In this document: positions 63,301 to 64,000 of the stretch, piece after piece
Layout: every line of letters begins with the position of its first letter
Numbering within the stretch: position 1 is the stretch's first letter
Assembly: GCA_030706745.1 (NCBI GenBank)
Contig: JAUZNX010000002.1
Location: 62,001-126,000, forward strand
Origin: Bacteroidota bacterium
GTDB lineage: Bacteria > Bacteroidota > Ignavibacteria > Palsa-1295
DNA: 64,000 nt
Direction of reading: 5' to 3'
Notes under the pieces: model-generated
Told to the model about the DNA's origin: nothing
The model's database searches: none
What the model saw: the letters and a program-made list of their open reading frames with translations, nothing else
Made by a program: the position numbers and the translations under genes

Positions 63301-64000
63301 TACACGACATTTTTTGTCATCAATCAGACCACGAACGAGTTTGTCCGTGTGAATCTGAAAGAGACAATGGTGGATGAAGGTAATGGTCCACAACAGATCT
63401 ATCAGGGTCGGTTGGACTTCGTACCAGATTCATCAATTGCCAAGCGTCATGCGGCGGCTCGCGCAACGACCAACTGGTCGCTGTCGCTGCTGCGCCCGTC
63501 ACCAACGTCGGATTTCAACGAGATTCAGCGCGCTTCCGTACTTGAAGATGCGGCTGCGCTCGATGGACGTGAGTATCCGCTTCAATTGTCGGATCTTCAG
63601 GATACGGCCAATCATGACACGGTATGCACCGAAGGCATGAATGGAACGACCTATTGGTTCGCTGGTGAGCGCTATCATACGCTCCCGGTCCGCCCTGGCG
63701 ATCATATTGCCGTGGTTAGCCGCACACAGCTATGGAAGTGGGGCGCTGCCTATGCCCTTACGAATGGACTGCGCTTCGTCATTGGCGACGTGCTTGCTCC
63801 TCAGTTCGTGACGGATATCCCGAACCTGCAGGCCGATCCGTATAACCCGAACATCAAGTTCGTACACGAAGACGATACGCTTGATGGACGCGATGCCAAC
63901 CATACGCTCTTCCGTGTTGGTGGCTGGGATGCGAACAACTTCTACGATCCGCGTTTCCTGTTTAATCCAGGTAATTACACGCAGCTGGCCTTCAACGTCA
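60319..64000 (+). CDS. Giant secreted beta-helix protein, C-terminus missing
   Basis: ATG 60319, preceded by GGAGG at 60310-60314, opens a frame that continues without a stop to the window edge (1227 codons). A signal peptide of about 34 residues ends in SQSHAQ. After a start region (GTLTIMEGAEVHFLPNGR) that resembles a beta-helix cap, there are many repeats of the Pmp/right-handed parallel beta-helix type with GGAIY or GGGIYV and asparagine-rich turns (VAKGGGIYVGSNSALYI, NVANVDGGAIYTS). Codon use is strongly biased to C-ending codons, which suggests high expression. A type IX sorting domain is expected at the unseen end. The likely role is a surface adhesin or matrix protein. Confidence 0.88.
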   Translation, partial: MHRFLTLRATLRVAYVTLLVAAGLVLAQSQSHAQYFKRISGYLTPGNTNVFYPRVPGNSLRDTIYEIAGTYNVSGTLTIMEGAEVHFLPNGRVIDSSCGVIRADGFTGLNRRILFRGIPINQNSYEWGHFLILPGANAYFANCRFVNFRKRTLVDTTLIYGGAPGSQAYTNSVAINNAANGVGGVICTFARNTYLYDIIVDSCQASFRGGAFAFLQQPANFVDPTNCVPNDDGRLALVASPTPQVQKLVIRDTRVYNNEVVRTAPPANNITDVVALGGAIYIASNTNAISSANFVTGRLGYDTNGVVAQTSDNILIERCSATNALTGANEVAKGGGIYVGSNSALYISSATFNNDSAIAASADYNAWGGGIAVSASSGPQGTNSVPTTLADRAPGLTIYKTANFNTCVAGLGGAVMLDCPAGAGGPSLVRGPVLNIDGEHWVPAGAQSAEYPLGFTAGSTIPYRDSGLIIFQNNVANVDGGAIYTSYHTFVNGYLAPQNFPWPGGNRPVELRVKFLNNVAAVGGGSIFINDNGYGPYTVPGGVAVTQTGPGILSNHRVWHQGNSVNAYDPRVLPTKSLAQRSTIAQSALGGGAEWLGMTDSTYATEYNSNLVIGGNGGAVAMVGQVSNNQIAVINRYFVEEGYQIGKPNQSPIPSDPRQLTRFLNNQCYMGADSTAEVGSYINSGGQTSHARGGGIYLKITNPQTLFVQYDSTFLSRVRLEQNTAFTGSAIFSDNFDLRFITNLCLIANNLSTSKAVADTDLDATGISNPYNLNSGATIWAEFEGTLPSYNAASRNDAIYDNVGRYILRLPVSQIQGLGGTDTMRGLFWGETGPNVITQINPPNGAEQSTFFIDYFNGCFGKEIIPPQPPPYGVYEPNSNPSQGYAPPPIGLLPDTTLMEGRVYDVYDLGTSMRVADYNNRRMAPSEDIALGLPNDLMRMHRYTRNIFDLDPVYVSKIDPNQTDFVGPHPLGYPLFLQADVSAADSNRDAYAKNYTTFFVINQTTNEFVRVNLKETMVDEGNGPQQIYQGRLDFVPDSSIAKRHAAARATTNWSLSLLRPSPTSDFNEIQRASVLEDAAALDGREYPLQLSDLQDTANHDTVCTEGMNGTTYWFAGERYHTLPVRPGDHIAVVSRTQLWKWGAAYALTNGLRFVIGDVLAPQFVTDIPNLQADPYNPNIKFVHEDDTLDGRDANHTLFRVGGWDANNFYDPRFLFNPGNYTQLAFNV

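Overview
The window reads as a chromosomal segment of a Gram-negative bacterium of the Fibrobacterota-Chlorobiota-Bacteroidota (FCB) group. I would guess the Kapaibacterium/Ignavibacterium side (GC is about 50-55 percent), but this is inference and no marker tree was possible. Three kinds of evidence support it. First, six proteins end in a type IX secretion (Por) type A sorting domain. Second, there are outer-envelope functions: a TamB-like protein, ADP-heptose synthesis, a TonB-dependent receptor and an RlpA-like protein. Third, exact copies of the Bacteroidota sigma -7 element TAnnTTTG lie just upstream of eight genes or tRNAs. No phage, insertion sequence or CRISPR array was seen.

Layout. 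1-4.1 kb: an incomplete IgGFc-binding-like secreted protein, divergent from an SDR/FAD-oxidase pair resembling DprE2/DprE1, then a HupE/UreJ-like membrane protein. 4.2-10.8 kb: a 1679-residue TamB-like protein followed by the separately encoded heptose kinase and adenylyltransferase. 10.9-17.7 kb (minus): OsmC and two large sorting-domain proteins. 17.9-25.0 kb (plus): a small His/Cys protein and a TonB-dependent receptor; a membrane protein with a small winged-helix regulator behind a palindromic operator candidate; then ygfZ, nadA and mltG. 25.2-29.8 kb: tRNA-Pro(GGG), lipoproteins, dapD and a sorting-domain protein. 29.8-33.4 kb (minus): a GT-C glycosyltransferase-like protein, rsmA and a PAP2 phosphatase. 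34-40.8 kb: a DegP-type protease with a very clear terminator, a beta-CASP nuclease, a toast-rack surface protein and an orphan sensor kinase. 41-44.9 kb: another sorting-domain protein and small membrane proteins. 45-47.2 kb: a HemX/CcsA-like protein with hemA. 47.2-49.8 kb: a decayed intergenic stretch, a secreted protein and a YCF48-like lipoprotein. 49.9-53.5 kb: mnmA, a lipoprotein, a propionyl-CoA carboxylase beta-like subunit and a DUF952 protein, tightly packed. 53.5-64 kb: tRNA-Pro(UGG), a 1461-residue secreted subtilase, an RlpA-like lipoprotein, a strongly structured element of about 200 bp, tRNA-Arg(CCG), a membrane-anchored TPR protein and the first 1227 codons of a giant beta-helix protein.

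How the parts work together. Most of the window serves the cell envelope: building it (heptose, TamB, MltG, RlpA, DapD), decorating it (sorting-domain cargo), guarding it (DegP, OsmC) and possibly supplying an unusual polyprenyl-linked sugar (DprE-like pair). House-keeping genes for NAD, heme, Fe-S protein maturation, tRNA thiolation and rRNA methylation are interspersed.

The most unusual non-coding content is a set of intergenic hairpins. They comprise heptamer-based inverted repeats, a two-copy REP-like family, and a branched element of about 200 bp at 58.7-58.9 kb bordered by an 8-bp direct repeat.
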